DNA of 64,000 bases from Pseudomonas putida. GTDB lineage: Bacteria > Pseudomonadota > Gammaproteobacteria > Pseudomonadales > Pseudomonadaceae. The stretch lies in NCBI RefSeq assembly GCF_016406145.1, contig NZ_CP066306.1, positions 2,294,001 through 2,358,000 on the forward strand, in the 5' to 3' direction. Under the pieces are notes generated by a model, which did not search any database, had not been told where the DNA came from, and saw only the letters and a program-made list of their open reading frames with translations. Shown here piece after piece: positions 1-8,384 of this stretch; position 1 is the first letter of the stretch, and each line of letters opens with the position of its first letter. The position numbers were made by a program, and so were the translations under genes.

Positions 1-2
1 AC

Positions 3-134
3 TGGCTGGTCGGCGTGGACCTGCTGTGGCATCAGCAGCGCCGGCCGGGCAGGGCTGCCCTGTGGTTGCGCGATTGCCTGCAGCGCACCAAGGTGTTCGA
101 GCTGGACCGGCGCGGCATGCCTACCACGTTGTAG
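3..134 (+). CDS. C-terminal end of a probable LysR-family regulator (partial)
   Basis: An open frame runs in from the left edge and stops with TAG at 132-134, giving about 43 residues. It reads VDLLWHQQRRPGRAALWLRDC near its middle, which resembles the last strand and helix of LysR substrate-binding domains, where a W-H-x-x-R-P segment precedes a terminal amphipathic helix. Only the tail is visible, so neither target nor ligand can be named. The family call rests on this short resemblance and could be wrong. Confidence 0.4.
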   Translation, partial: WLVGVDLLWHQQRRPGRAALWLRDCLQRTKVFELDRRGMPTTL

Positions 135-232
135 GCGTCATGTGCTGAGCTTCCCAGGCGCGCTGGCCTGCTGTAGATGATTGCAATGTCGTCTACATTT
201 CAACAAACCACTTCACCGCAAAGGATGCTCTC

Positions 233-706
233 ATGGCCAAGTTGAAAGCTCTGATTGCCGCTGTAACGTCATTGGCATTGCTCGCGGCGTCGGGCGCTGC
301 GCTCGCCGACCCGGGTAACGGTAAAGGCAACGATAAAGGGCATGGGCAAGGCAAGGGGCAGGCTCCGCATGCCCAAGGCCAAGGCAACGCTGGCGGCAAA
401 AAGGGTGGCTCGGGTGGCAATGACTGGCATGGCGGGCCGTCGATCGACCGGGGTGATGTGCTGGGTATTCTGGGTGGCCACCGCAGCTATTGGAGCCCGG
501 GCCCCGCATTGCCGCCGGGCATCCAGAAGAACCTGGCGCGGGGCAAGCCACTGCCGCCCGGTATCGCCAAGAAGCTCGATGGCCGGCTGCTTGGGCAGTT
601 GCCGCATTACGACGGTTACGAGTGGATGCAGGCCGGCGTCGACCTGATCCTGGTGGCTGTCGCCACGGGTATCATCTACGAGGTGGTGAACGGGGCGTTC
701 GATTGA
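233..706 (+). CDS. CigR/RcnB-like secreted protein
   Basis: The product is a 157-residue exported protein. Residues 1-25 form a signal peptide ending in ALADP. A low-complexity Gly/Lys/His/Asn stretch follows to about residue 65. The C-terminal half has two copies of a Leu-Pro-Pro-Gly-Ile motif (residues about 93 and 107) and a final hydrophobic strand. This layout is known from RcnB and from the anti-virulence regulator CigR of Salmonella. The ATG is preceded by AAGGATG. It stands alone between a LysR tail and a convergent operon. A periplasmic or inner-membrane-associated role is likely, but the biochemical function is unknown. Confidence 0.7.
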   Translation: MAKLKALIAAVTSLALLAASGAALADPGNGKGNDKGHGQGKGQAPHAQGQGNAGGKKGGSGGNDWHGGPSIDRGDVLGILGGHRSYWSPGPALPPGIQKNLARGKPLPPGIAKKLDGRLLGQLPHYDGYEWMQAGVDLILVAVATGIIYEVVNGAFD

Positions 707-831
707 GCCCGTTGCGTGTCTGGAGCCGTGGTGGCCCGCGGTAATACCGCTGCGCTCATGTGATCGAAACACGCCACGGGGGCAGCCCATTTCTACGGCT
801 TGGCGCCGCAGGGCAATGCTGCCGAAGATTT

Positions 832-863
832 TCCCGCCAGCTTGGAGCACTGGGCTGGCGGGA
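832..863 (-). terminator. Hairpin downstream of the WYL-regulated operon
   Basis: A perfect 10-bp inverted repeat (TCCCGCCAGC at 832-841, GCTGGCGGGA at 854-863) lies about 70 bases past the last stop codon of the minus-strand operon. The minus strand continues into AAAATCTT rather than a clean U tract, so it could act as a terminator or as a 3'-end stabilising hairpin. Confidence 0.4.
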
Positions 864-932
864 GGGACGTTGGTGTCAAATGCTGACCAGGCGCTGATAA
901 GCCGCCTGATCAATGCCCGCATCTGTGGGGGA

Positions 933-1937
933 TCAAGCGGCAAGCTTGCCGCGAACTTCCTGGGCATGCTCCAGCTCTTTGTGGACGCTGTCCTGCAGGA
1001 CCACGTCCTTACCGTTTTTCTTGCCGGCCAGTGCGCTCTGCACCAGTTGGCTCAGCAGTTTGACCAGCATGATATTGTTGGACAGCAGGTCTTTTTCATC
1101 CTGGCTGAATGCGTTGTAGTCTGTGGTGCGCTGGACCAACTGCTCCAGGCTGGTGACGTGTTTCACGTACAGGCTGAATGTAATGGTCAGTTCGCCAATG
1201 ACTTTGTCGCTGATGAGCTTGAGCTTCTTCAGATAAACAGTCGATTCCTTGATCAGGTCGACAGTCTTGTTCACTTCCTGGCGGATCTCTTCAGCCTTTT
1301 CGAGGCTCGAGTTGCCCTTGGCATTGAGCAGCAAACCACCCACGGCAATCACCGGCCCCGCTACTGCGCCGCCCAGTACCATCGAGCCCAGCGCCATGCC
1401 GCCGCCACCCGCAGAAAGCGCGCCGCCGCCCAGGGCCGCGAGCGTAGCGTTGTAGGCTGCCACACCAGACAGCGAGCTGATCGCCGTGCCGGTCGACGCC
1501 ACACCCAGTGCCATGGTGCCACCGTAGGCTGCAAAGCCTGCGAGTGCGCCAGCGCTTGCAGTCAGTGCCGAGCTGCCGAGAAGGTCGATTGCCGAAATGG
1601 AGATTTCCTTGATCTGATCCAGATCGTGCTTGTCGAAGCGGATGTCCTCGCCGTGAAATTCTTTGAATTGCGGCTTGTTCTTGATTTTCTCGTAGGCGGA
1701 TGCAAAACGTCCAAAGCTACGGCTGATGTCGAGCTTGAGTGCACCCAGAGCCTCAAGTGATTGCTCGGTGTTCTTCTGGTCACCATCAAGTTGTTCGCGG
1801 GCGCGGTCATAGCGTTCCTGGGCGTCGGCCACGATGCCCTTGGCTTCGGAAATTTTCTTGGCGCCTTTCACGCCGCCGGCGATCCCGGCTCCGCCCGCGA
1901 CTACAGCTGCACCGATCAACAGAAACGGTAATGGCAT
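933..1937 (-). CDS. Glycine-zipper membrane protein, last gene of WYL operon
   Basis: This 334-residue protein is not a family I recognise by name. Residues 1-27 form a Gly/Ala-rich hydrophobic segment. Residues about 28-60 look like a charged helix. Residues about 115-210 are an extended Gly/Ala/Ser-rich hydrophobic region with repeated small-xxx-small spacing (glycine zipper), and charged, coiled-coil-like helices follow. This pattern suits a membrane-inserting or oligomerising protein. Its start lies 2 bases after the stop of the cysteine-cluster gene, so the two are surely co-transcribed. Toxin-like, pore-forming or structural roles are all possible and the sequence does not decide between them. 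Confidence 0.65.
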   Translation of the reverse strand: MPLPFLLIGAAVVAGGAGIAGGVKGAKKISEAKGIVADAQERYDRAREQLDGDQKNTEQSLEALGALKLDISRSFGRFASAYEKIKNKPQFKEFHGEDIRFDKHDLDQIKEISISAIDLLGSSALTASAGALAGFAAYGGTMALGVASTGTAISSLSGVAAYNATLAALGGGALSAGGGGMALGSMVLGGAVAGPVIAVGGLLLNAKGNSSLEKAEEIRQEVNKTVDLIKESTVYLKKLKLISDKVIGELTITFSLYVKHVTSLEQLVQRTTDYNAFSQDEKDLLSNNIMLVKLLSQLVQSALAGKKNGKDVVLQDSVHKELEHAQEVRGKLAA

Positions 1938-1939
1938 CT

Positions 1940-2206
1940 CTAACGTGTCCTTTTGCTTTTGAGAGTTTCACAGGCAGCCTGATTGAGCTCATGGAAGTGC
2001 GCTCGGCTCATGTGGCTTGCGTAAATATGGTCGTAGCTGTCGTCGATCCGGCACTTGAGCGGTCGTTGCTCATAAATGCCGCAGCGGCTGCTGGTTTTGT
2101 CGTAGTGGCGGCAAACCCCTGTCCCGTCGTCCAGGTCGCTGTACAGCGGCTGCCCTGCCAGGTTCTGGCAGCACAGCCCACAGGCATCGCAGTTGAACCG
2201 CGACAT
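1940..2206 (-). CDS. YkgJ-type cysteine-cluster protein
   Basis: This is an 88-residue protein with the YkgJ/UPF0153 pattern: C6-x2-C9-x2-C12-C13 at the N terminus, then C32, C42, and Y-E-Q-R-P-x-x-C52. The family is thought to bind a metal ion or an iron-sulfur cluster, with no firmly defined reaction. It starts 6 bases after the stop of the large HNH-like gene and ends 2 bases before the start of the glycine-zipper gene, which ties it into a single transcript. In this setting it may be a redox or metal-dependent accessory to its neighbours, which is inference. Confidence 0.75.
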   Translation of the reverse strand: MSRFNCDACGLCCQNLAGQPLYSDLDDGTGVCRHYDKTSSRCGIYEQRPLKCRIDDSYDHIYASHMSRAHFHELNQAACETLKSKRTR

Positions 2207-2212
2207 TGGCGT

Positions 2213-3876
2213 TTAAAACACCAGCACAGCGTCTTTGTCGTTCATGAAGTCGTCCAGGCCTTTGCGATCTTGGTAGGGCATGTCGATTTCGCAAGTGGCC
2301 ATTGCACTGAACAGTGCGTCATTGAGGTCAGCATGGGTTTGCGCCAGCACCAGGCTGGCATTGACCTTCTGCAACGTGTCCAGCTCGGCTTGCAACTGCT
2401 TGAAATCAATACCCGCGAGTTCGGCGGTGTAGGCTTCCAGGCGCTGGTTGACCAGCTTGTAGTAGTCCAGCGTGTGGTCCAGTGTCGACTTGAGGCCGTT
2501 GGCAAACTCGACAATTCGGTCACCAGCGGCGAGTGGTCGATGAAGTACAGCAAGGAGATGTTCAGCAAGCCGCTGGCCAGCGCACCGACGAAGGTGGAAA
2601 GTATTTCTCCCAGCACTGGCACCTGCATGCCAGGCACTTTGGCGATGGCTTCTTGCACCAGCACCCCGGTACACACCGATACGCCGGTTGCAACTATCTT
2701 CGAGACCGCGCGCAGCAACTCACCGAATGGCAGCCGCTGAGGGTTGAATACCAGCGTGCGCACCGCTTCAAGGATGGCTGCCCAGGATTCACGCAGGATC
2801 TTGGCAACGTTTTTGGCCGTGGTGAAGAAGATATTGATCAAGGTGGTCATCACTGACGACAGCACGCCGGCCAGCAGGCCGTCCTTGAAGCGTGTCAGCA
2901 GTTCACCGCGCCGGGCCTGTACCCCTTCAAACGCGGCCTTGCAGGCATTACCCAGGTGCTGCAGGAAGAGGCCGAGGTCGAAGTTGCCTTTCATGCTCTG
3001 CAGAATGTGCGGCAGTTCCTGGCGTAGCGCATTCCACGCCTCAAGCAGGACCAGGCCGAGCGTTTCCCGGGCGCCCATACGAACCCCTTGGTTGAGGCTG
3101 GCACTGGCAGTGTCGGCCAGGAATGCAGTGCTGGTGTAATAACTGTTGGCCAGTTCGCGTTCGTAGGCTTCACGGGCGATCCGGTCTTTTTCACGCAGTT
3201 TGCCCGGGTCGACGGCGTCGAGTTTTTCCAGCTTGTTTAACGTTTTGCGTTCTTTATCGGTGAGGCCGACACTACGCTGTTTCGACTGAAGGTCGCTGAT
3301 TTCAGCCTTGCGTTGCGCTTCATTCTGGTCGAGATAGCGAATGAACTCGTCAGCGCTCTTGTCCTTTTTCGATGTATTGACAGACCCATCGGTGGCGTTG
3401 AGGTTGCTGCGCTGGTTGGCCAGTTCTACACCATCACGGTTCGCCAGAACCCGGGCAGGGTCGTCGTGGATCTTTTTCGCCGAGATGGTGTGGTCGCGAT
3501 GTACATCGGCGTTCGGCGCGAACGTCTTGCCCGTATAGGCATCCTGCAGCGTGCCGGATTGCTTGCCAGCTTTGTACTCTCGGCCTACTTGTATGTAAGT
3601 GTCGGTGGAGTGGTAAGCCGCGCTGTCATAGTCGCCGCGCGCCGCATAAGCAGCCTCGTTCGCTGCAGATGCATATCCAACGGACTCGTCGCGCACGGTA
3701 TGCAGGGTATCTACATGGCCACCACGCCGATCGTTGGCCAACAGGAAGTCCAGACCAAATGAAGTGAGCAGGCTCTTGATGACGACTTGCTCATACTGGT
3801 GCACAAGCGTTGCGCCGACATCGGGGGGGGCTTGGTGGACGGCTTGGGCCAAAGGGTCCAGGGCGAGTTGGGTCAT
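2213..3876 (-). pseudogene. Large protein with HNH-like core and hydrophobic C-terminal half, frameshifted
   Basis: The reading frame from ATG at 3876 (AAGGAG upstream) codes for about 450 good residues, then becomes Trp/Ser/Thr-rich nonsense near 2525. The neighbouring frame continues sensibly (DRIVEFANGLKSTLDHTLDYY) to a stop at 2213. One missing base near 2522-2527 restores a protein of about 554 residues. Residues 124-170 hold D128-H129, N158 and N167-x-x-K170, an arrangement like an HNH/His-Me-finger nuclease. Residues 180-270 are charged helices. Residues about 340-450 contain several hydrophobic helices. It follows the WYL regulator by 212 bases and precedes the cysteine-cluster gene by 6. 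It may be truly inactivated or a sequencing error; no exact family is recognised. Confidence 0.65.
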
Positions 3877-4088
3877 CGAACATGCTCCTTGCACGGGTAG
3901 GGCGTCTTGCGGCGATTGGCAGATATACCTGAACCGGAACGGAATATAGCGAAGTGCCATCTTTGCTTCAAGGCGCGGCGCCAGTACTTTGATAGCATGG
4001 CCGAAGGAACGTGACCTCAGGCGGTGGTTACCCCGCTGGCACCGCCTTGCCCCGGTCAAGAGAACGGGCTACCGAGCCCGTTGTTCAT

Positions 4089-4961
4089 TCATTCGTACAG
4101 CCAAGGCTTCAACGCCTCCAGGTTTTTCACCACGATCTGCTGTGCCGATGCCTTGGGCTCAAGCTTTTTCGGGTCGATCTGATAGCGCTGCAGCACATAG
4201 CCCACCAGTGCGCAGCGTGTCGGGATCACCAGCTCACCGGCTTGCATACCCAGGTCAATTTCGATGATCGCCTTCTGTGCGGGTTTGAGGCGCGAGTCTG
4301 GCTCGATGACCACATCGATCATCGTGTTCCATTCCTCATCGTCATCGATCAGGTTCTCGCTCATGCGCTCGAACTCTGGTACGCCCCTGAACCTGCTCAG
4401 CACAAAATCCCGGTACTTGCGATTCTTCTCGCAATACGCGCGCACGTGCCAGCGCATGCCGGTGTAGACCAGGGTGTGGGGCGAAATCAGCCGTGTTTCC
4501 GGCACCGGGTTGGCCAGCGACACGTATTCGATGGAGAGCACTTCACTGTTACGGCAGGCCTTGAGCAGAGGGCGCAACACGTCCGGGCGAATTGTCCTGT
4601 CGGGAACTTCCAGCACCTTGGTATGGGCATACGCCAACGCCAACCCCTCCACGTGGGGCGCCCGCGAGTGGGTCTGATTCAGCAATTGCAGATAGGCATT
4701 GGCACTGTCATCGATGAACAGCGGCTTGAACTGCTTGCCGGGTACATAACCCTTCAGTTGCTTGTCATATGTAAGGTTTTTAGGCGCATGCTCGCTGATG
4801 TAGGTATTGATGTCCTTGGAGGCCTGTTGGCGGCTGATGCCAAAGCTCTGCATCAAGTGGCCCGTGGTCAGGCGGCCCTCCCACCAGGCCACGGTTTCGA
4901 TCAGGCGATAGCGAAGTGCCAGGTCCCAGCGGACCTGGTCTATTTGCTGAGTACGTTTCAT
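4089..4961 (-). CDS. WYL-domain transcriptional regulator, BrxR/CapW-like
   Basis: This 290-residue protein has a winged-helix DNA-binding part at residues about 10-75 (GHLMQSFGISRQQASKDINTY), a linker, a WYL domain at about 130-200 with the signature MRWHVRAYC at 169-177 and R-D-F-V-L-S-R-F at 184-191, and a C-terminal extension typical of dimeric WYL regulators. The size and order match the BrxR/CapW group, which repress BREX, CBASS and other phage-defence operons and are thought to sense a nucleic-acid or nucleotide ligand. A 12-bp inverted repeat just upstream (4985-5019) is the likely operator. The gene heads a same-strand operon of three further genes. Function in defence is inferred from this context, not shown. 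Confidence 0.8.
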   Translation of the reverse strand: MKRTQQIDQVRWDLALRYRLIETVAWWEGRLTTGHLMQSFGISRQQASKDINTYISEHAPKNLTYDKQLKGYVPGKQFKPLFIDDSANAYLQLLNQTHSRAPHVEGLALAYAHTKVLEVPDRTIRPDVLRPLLKACRNSEVLSIEYVSLANPVPETRLISPHTLVYTGMRWHVRAYCEKNRKYRDFVLSRFRGVPEFERMSENLIDDDEEWNTMIDVVIEPDSRLKPAQKAIIEIDLGMQAGELVIPTRCALVGYVLQRYQIDPKKLEPKASAQQIVVKNLEALKPWLYE

Positions 4962-4984
4962 GGCCCGTCCATGTGTGCGAATTG

Positions 4985-5019
4985 TTTACCTGTATAAGTC
5001 TACAATCTATACATGTAAA
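4985..5019. promoter_or_regulatory. Probable operator of the WYL regulator (inverted repeat)
   Basis: TTTACCTGTATA at 4985-4996 and TATACATGTAAA at 5008-5019 are inverted copies matching at 11 of 12 positions, with an 11-base spacer. The element lies in the 119-bp gap between the WYL gene and the divergent small membrane-protein gene, 24 bases from the WYL start. Long palindromes in exactly this position are the known operators of BrxR and CapW dimers, so it probably mediates autorepression and may also control the divergent gene. Confidence 0.65.
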
Positions 5020-5080
5020 AAATCACTACATATCCTTTGGCTGTCCTCGAAACAAACTGACCTGGCAAAAGGATTGAACA

Positions 5081-5338
5081 ATGGCTACGACGGATATGAT
5101 TTGGGCAGCGGCGCTTCTGATGATGCTGGTGATTGCGGTGCTGTTGTTGGCCCAATACCTGAAACTGCAGGAAGTGTGGGAAACCCTCGTCAATTGCCGC
5201 ACCACCCTGCGTTGGGCGCGGATTCAACAATCGGAAAACAATGAGCTGCGCTCGGCACTGCGTGCGCACAAGGCGCATGTCGACCAGTTGCAGCGCAAGG
5301 TGACCCTGCTGCAAGCGCTGGTCCCTGAAGGCAAGTAG
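5081..5338 (+). CDS. Small single-pass membrane protein with coiled coil
   Basis: This 85-residue protein has one N-terminal transmembrane helix (residues about 7-25, WAAALLMMLVIAVLLLAQY) followed by a charged helix with heptad-like leucines to the end. A clear ribosome site (AAAAGGA) precedes the ATG. No family is recognised. It is divergent from the WYL regulator and shares its control region, so it could be a co-regulated part of the same system, or simply a neighbour. It ends 9 bases before the stop of the convergent nucleotidase gene. Confidence 0.6.
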   Translation: MATTDMIWAAALLMMLVIAVLLLAQYLKLQEVWETLVNCRTTLRWARIQQSENNELRSALRAHKAHVDQLQRKVTLLQALVPEGK

Positions 5339-5347
5339 ATCTGGCCT

Positions 5348-6337
5348 TTACTCTGCCGTGTTGTCGAGTTCGGCAAGGCTCACTGGGTGCTCGACAACCC
5401 TGGCACCCAACGCCCTGTTTGCTACCCCGAACGGCACATGCACCATCGGCAGATTCCCCGCAGCCGAAGTCAGGTGAGTGCGCTGATCATCGAAGAACAT
5501 GTGCGGCTTGAGAATCGACAGCACGCGGTCTTTTGCCATTCCGCCCAGGAAGAACGATTCATCCGGTGAAACACCCCAGTTCTTAAGCGTCGTCACCACG
5601 CGCTCATGGGACGGTGCATTGCGCGCCGTGACAATGGCAATACGCAGAATGCGCTTGTATTCAGGGTCGAGCGACAACTTGCGGTCTTCAAGCTGGCGAA
5701 TCAGCGAAAGCTTGCGATACAGGTCTGCCAACGGCCCCGGCTGATGCGGGATGGTCTTGTGGGCATGCTCATGGGCCTGAAACTCGGTCAGGTCCTGGCG
5801 CTGCTTGTACACGCTTTCCGCTTCGTCATCGGCAATCACCCCATCGAAGTCGAAAGCCACCCGCAATTCGGTGTCGATCTCGTCATCATAGATCTTGCTC
5901 GGCAGCACCAGGCCAGCGGGGTAATCGGCGTCGATGGCACGCTGTACGTCGCCTTCGTGGGCGCTGAGAAACAGCGAGGCGTTGAAGGCGGGGATGTATT
6001 CGTAGGGCGAGCGGCCGGACATGAACGCCGCGCGGGTGATGTCCAGGCCGTAGTGATCGATCGAGCGGAACACCCGCAGGCCGGTTTCGGGTGAGTTGCG
6101 TGACAGCAGCACCACTTCTACCGGCAACTGCTCGGGGAAGGCCTTGTTGATGCTCAGGAAGCGGCGGATGAAAGGGAATGCCACACCTTTGGGGAAGGGC
6201 ACATCGAGGTTGGCCTCTTGGTGCAAGCGGTAGGCTTCTACGCCATCTGCCTGGTAGATGTCGTCCGAGACGGTCAGGTCGAACAGTGCACTGGAGGCGA
6301 CGCCGACGACGAGTTTCTGTTCGATGGGGTAGGGCAT
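5348..6337 (-). CDS. 5'-nucleotidase (NT5C1-like HAD family)
   Basis: This 329-residue protein belongs to the cytosolic 5'-nucleotidase family with a HAD-type fold. The catalytic motif VAFDFDGVIADDEAES lies at residues about 172-187, and an N-terminal part (SALFDLTVSDDIY, VVLLSRNSP) resembles eukaryotic NT5C1. It would hydrolyse nucleoside monophosphates to nucleosides and phosphate in the cytoplasm. The start MPYPIEQKLVV at 6337 was chosen because the 41 residues upstream look non-coding. It appears monocistronic. Confidence 0.8.
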   Translation of the reverse strand: MPYPIEQKLVVGVASSALFDLTVSDDIYQADGVEAYRLHQEANLDVPFPKGVAFPFIRRFLSINKAFPEQLPVEVVLLSRNSPETGLRVFRSIDHYGLDITRAAFMSGRSPYEYIPAFNASLFLSAHEGDVQRAIDADYPAGLVLPSKIYDDEIDTELRVAFDFDGVIADDEAESVYKQRQDLTEFQAHEHAHKTIPHQPGPLADLYRKLSLIRQLEDRKLSLDPEYKRILRIAIVTARNAPSHERVVTTLKNWGVSPDESFFLGGMAKDRVLSILKPHMFFDDQRTHLTSAAGNLPMVHVPFGVANRALGARVVEHPVSLAELDNTAE

Positions 6338-6510
6338 GGCGGGCTTCCTGGTGATGGAGCAGGGGCGCCTTGTCAGCAGGCTAGGCTCGAATCCTAGCAA
6401 ACCCGGGCACCTACCGTCACAGACCCTGACCTGCAGCAAGTCCTGTGGCCAAACCACCACTATGCTGAACCCTTCAACTCAAGCTCATTCAAGTAATCAA
6501 GGAGGCATTC

Positions 6511-7521
6511 ATGAAAGCTGCAGTTGTTGCAAAAGGGCGCCGCGTGGAGGTGGTGGAAAAAAACCTGCGCCCGCTTGCGCACGGTGAAGCGTTGCTGAAG
6601 ATGCAGTGCTGTGGCGTGTGCCATACCGACCTGCACGTCAAAAATGGCGATTTCGGTGACAAGACCGGCGTGATCCTCGGCCACGAGGGTATTGGTGTGG
6701 TGGTGGAGGTAGGGCCGGGCGTCACTTCGCTCAAGCCGGGCGACCGGGCCAGCGTGGCGTGGTTCTTCCAGGGCTGTGGGCACTGCGAGTACTGCAACAG
6801 CGGTAACGAAACGCTGTGCCGTGAGGTGAAGAACTCTGGCTATACCGTCGACGGCGGCATGGCCGAGGCGTGCATCGTGGTGGCCGACTACGCGGTAAAG
6901 GTGCCCGACGGGCTCGACTCGGCTGCCGCCAGTAGCATCACCTGCGCCGGTGTGACCACCTACAAAGCGGTGAAATCGTCCAACATCCGCCCCGGGCAGT
7001 GGATTGCAGTTTACGGCCTCGGCGGGCTGGGCAACCTGGCCCTGCAGTATGCGAAGAATGTCTTCAACGCCCGGGTCATCGCGATCGATGTGAATGATGA
7101 GCAACTGGCGTTCGCCCGTGAAATGGGCGCCGACCTGGTGGTCAATGCGCGCAGTGAGGATGTAGCCAAAGTCATCCAGGCGCAAACCGGTGGCGCGCAT
7201 GCGGCCGTGGTGACGGCGGTGTCGAAAAGCGCGTTCAACTCTGCGGTCGATGCGCTGCGTGCCGGCGGCCGACTGGTGGCTGTCGGGCTGCCGCCAGAGG
7301 CCATGAGCCTGGACATTCCGCGCCTGGTGCTCGATGGCATCGAAGTGGTCGGTTCACTGGTCGGTACCCGCCAGGACTTGGCTGAAGCCTTCGAGTTTGC
7401 TGCGCAAGGCAAGGTTGTGCCGAAGGTGACCCTGCGTCCGATCGAAGACATCAACGACATTTTCGAAGAGATGCTGGAAGGTAAGATCAAGGGTCGGATG
7501 GTGATCAACTTCGCGGATTGA
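6511..7521 (+). CDS. adhP: Zinc-dependent alcohol dehydrogenase AdhP
   Basis: This 336-residue enzyme of the zinc medium-chain dehydrogenase family oxidises ethanol and other short alcohols with NAD. The catalytic zinc site starts with C-G-V-C-H-T-D (about residues 34-40) and continues with GHEGIG. The structural zinc loop is [16 protein letters not shown]. The Rossmann motif is [12 protein letters not shown] at about 171-182. The length is normal for AdhP. The ATG has an AAGGAGG ribosome site 7 bases upstream. The gene is monocistronic and no regulator is adjacent. Confidence 0.92.
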   Translation: MKAAVVAKGRRVEVVEKNLRPLAHGEALLKMQCCGVCHTDLHVKNGDFGDKTGVILGHEGIGVVVEVGPGVTSLKPGDRASVAWFFQGCGHCEYCNSGNETLCREVKNSGYTVDGGMAEACIVVADYAVKVPDGLDSAAASSITCAGVTTYKAVKSSNIRPGQWIAVYGLGGLGNLALQYAKNVFNARVIAIDVNDEQLAFAREMGADLVVNARSEDVAKVIQAQTGGAHAAVVTAVSKSAFNSAVDALRAGGRLVAVGLPPEAMSLDIPRLVLDGIEVVGSLVGTRQDLAEAFEFAAQGKVVPKVTLRPIEDINDIFEEMLEGKIKGRMVINFAD

Positions 7522-7625
7522 GCAGTGCGCTGCCAGGTGCATGGGGCGGGTTATTCAGCGCTGTATAAAGCGAGCGTCAGAACACTCAAGCCATGCACCC
7601 GTCCTTGTCTTCAACCTTGGCAACA

Positions 7626-8372
7626 TCACCAGGTAATCGGCTGACCATCCCACGCCCAGAAGCTGCCACTGTCCGCCGGCCCAAGCCGGCCAATCTGCTC
7701 AAGGATGCACTGCGCAGCGAACGCAGGTTCAAACAATTGCTCGGCGGGCACATTCGCCTGAAACGGTTGGGAAAGCTGCGTATCGGTAGTGCCGGGGTGC
7801 AGCACCAGCACCGTGGAAGCCGGGTTGATGCGTTTGAGTTCGATGCTTGCCGTATGCAGCAACTGGTTCAGCGCGGCCTTGCTGGCGCGGTAGCTGTACC
7901 AGCCGCCCAGTCGATTGTCGCCGATGGACCCGACCCTGGCCGACAGCGCGGCAAAGGTGCAGGGCTGCTTGCGCAGCAGCGCCAGCAGGTGCTTGAGCAG
8001 CAGCACCGGCGCGAACGCGTTGGTCGCGAAGCTGGCCTGCAGGCCAGCCAGGTCAAGTTGGGCCAGGGCCTTTTCCGCCTTGGCACCGTCGCGCTGCAGA
8101 ATGCCCAAGGTGCTTATGACCAGATCAAGGTGCGTGCAGGTGCGGCTGACCTCACGGGCCAGTGCTTCAAGGGACTGTTCGCTGCGGGCGTCGCAATCGA
8201 TGCGCACCAGGCGTTCGCCATGTGCAGCGGCGAGCGCGGCCAGGGCTTCGCTGCCCCTGGCCTGGCGCGACACCGCCCACACCTGCGCCACGTCATCGCG
8301 TGCCAGCAGCTGTTCACAAAGCGCCAAGCCGATGCCCTGGCTGGCGCCGCAGATGAGTGCGTTCAGCGTCAT
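7626..8372 (-). CDS. Short-chain dehydrogenase, CsgA/C-factor type
   Basis: This 248-residue short-chain dehydrogenase has the cofactor motif GASQGIG at residues 9-15, a dinucleotide-binding strand LVRIDCDA, and the catalytic Ser/Tyr/Lys set in ALSARVGSIGDN and WYSYRASKAALNQ. It resembles the C-factor or sniffer subgroup, whose substrates are mostly unknown. It starts 12 bases after the stop of the DJ-1-family gene, so both are probably expressed together, perhaps in carbonyl-compound detoxification (inference). Confidence 0.85.
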   Translation of the reverse strand: MTLNALICGASQGIGLALCEQLLARDDVAQVWAVSRQARGSEALAALAAAHGERLVRIDCDARSEQSLEALAREVSRTCTHLDLVISTLGILQRDGAKAEKALAQLDLAGLQASFATNAFAPVLLLKHLLALLRKQPCTFAALSARVGSIGDNRLGGWYSYRASKAALNQLLHTASIELKRINPASTVLVLHPGTTDTQLSQPFQANVPAEQLFEPAFAAQCILEQIGRLGPADSGSFWAWDGQPITW

Positions 8373-8384
8373 GGTGCAGCAGCC

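Noticed and set aside
2213..2674. Programmed ribosomal frameshifting in the HNH-like gene
   Set aside because: No slippery heptamer or downstream pseudoknot is visible at the junction, and the first frame continues into nonsense rather than a short alternative end. A simple missing base is the better explanation.
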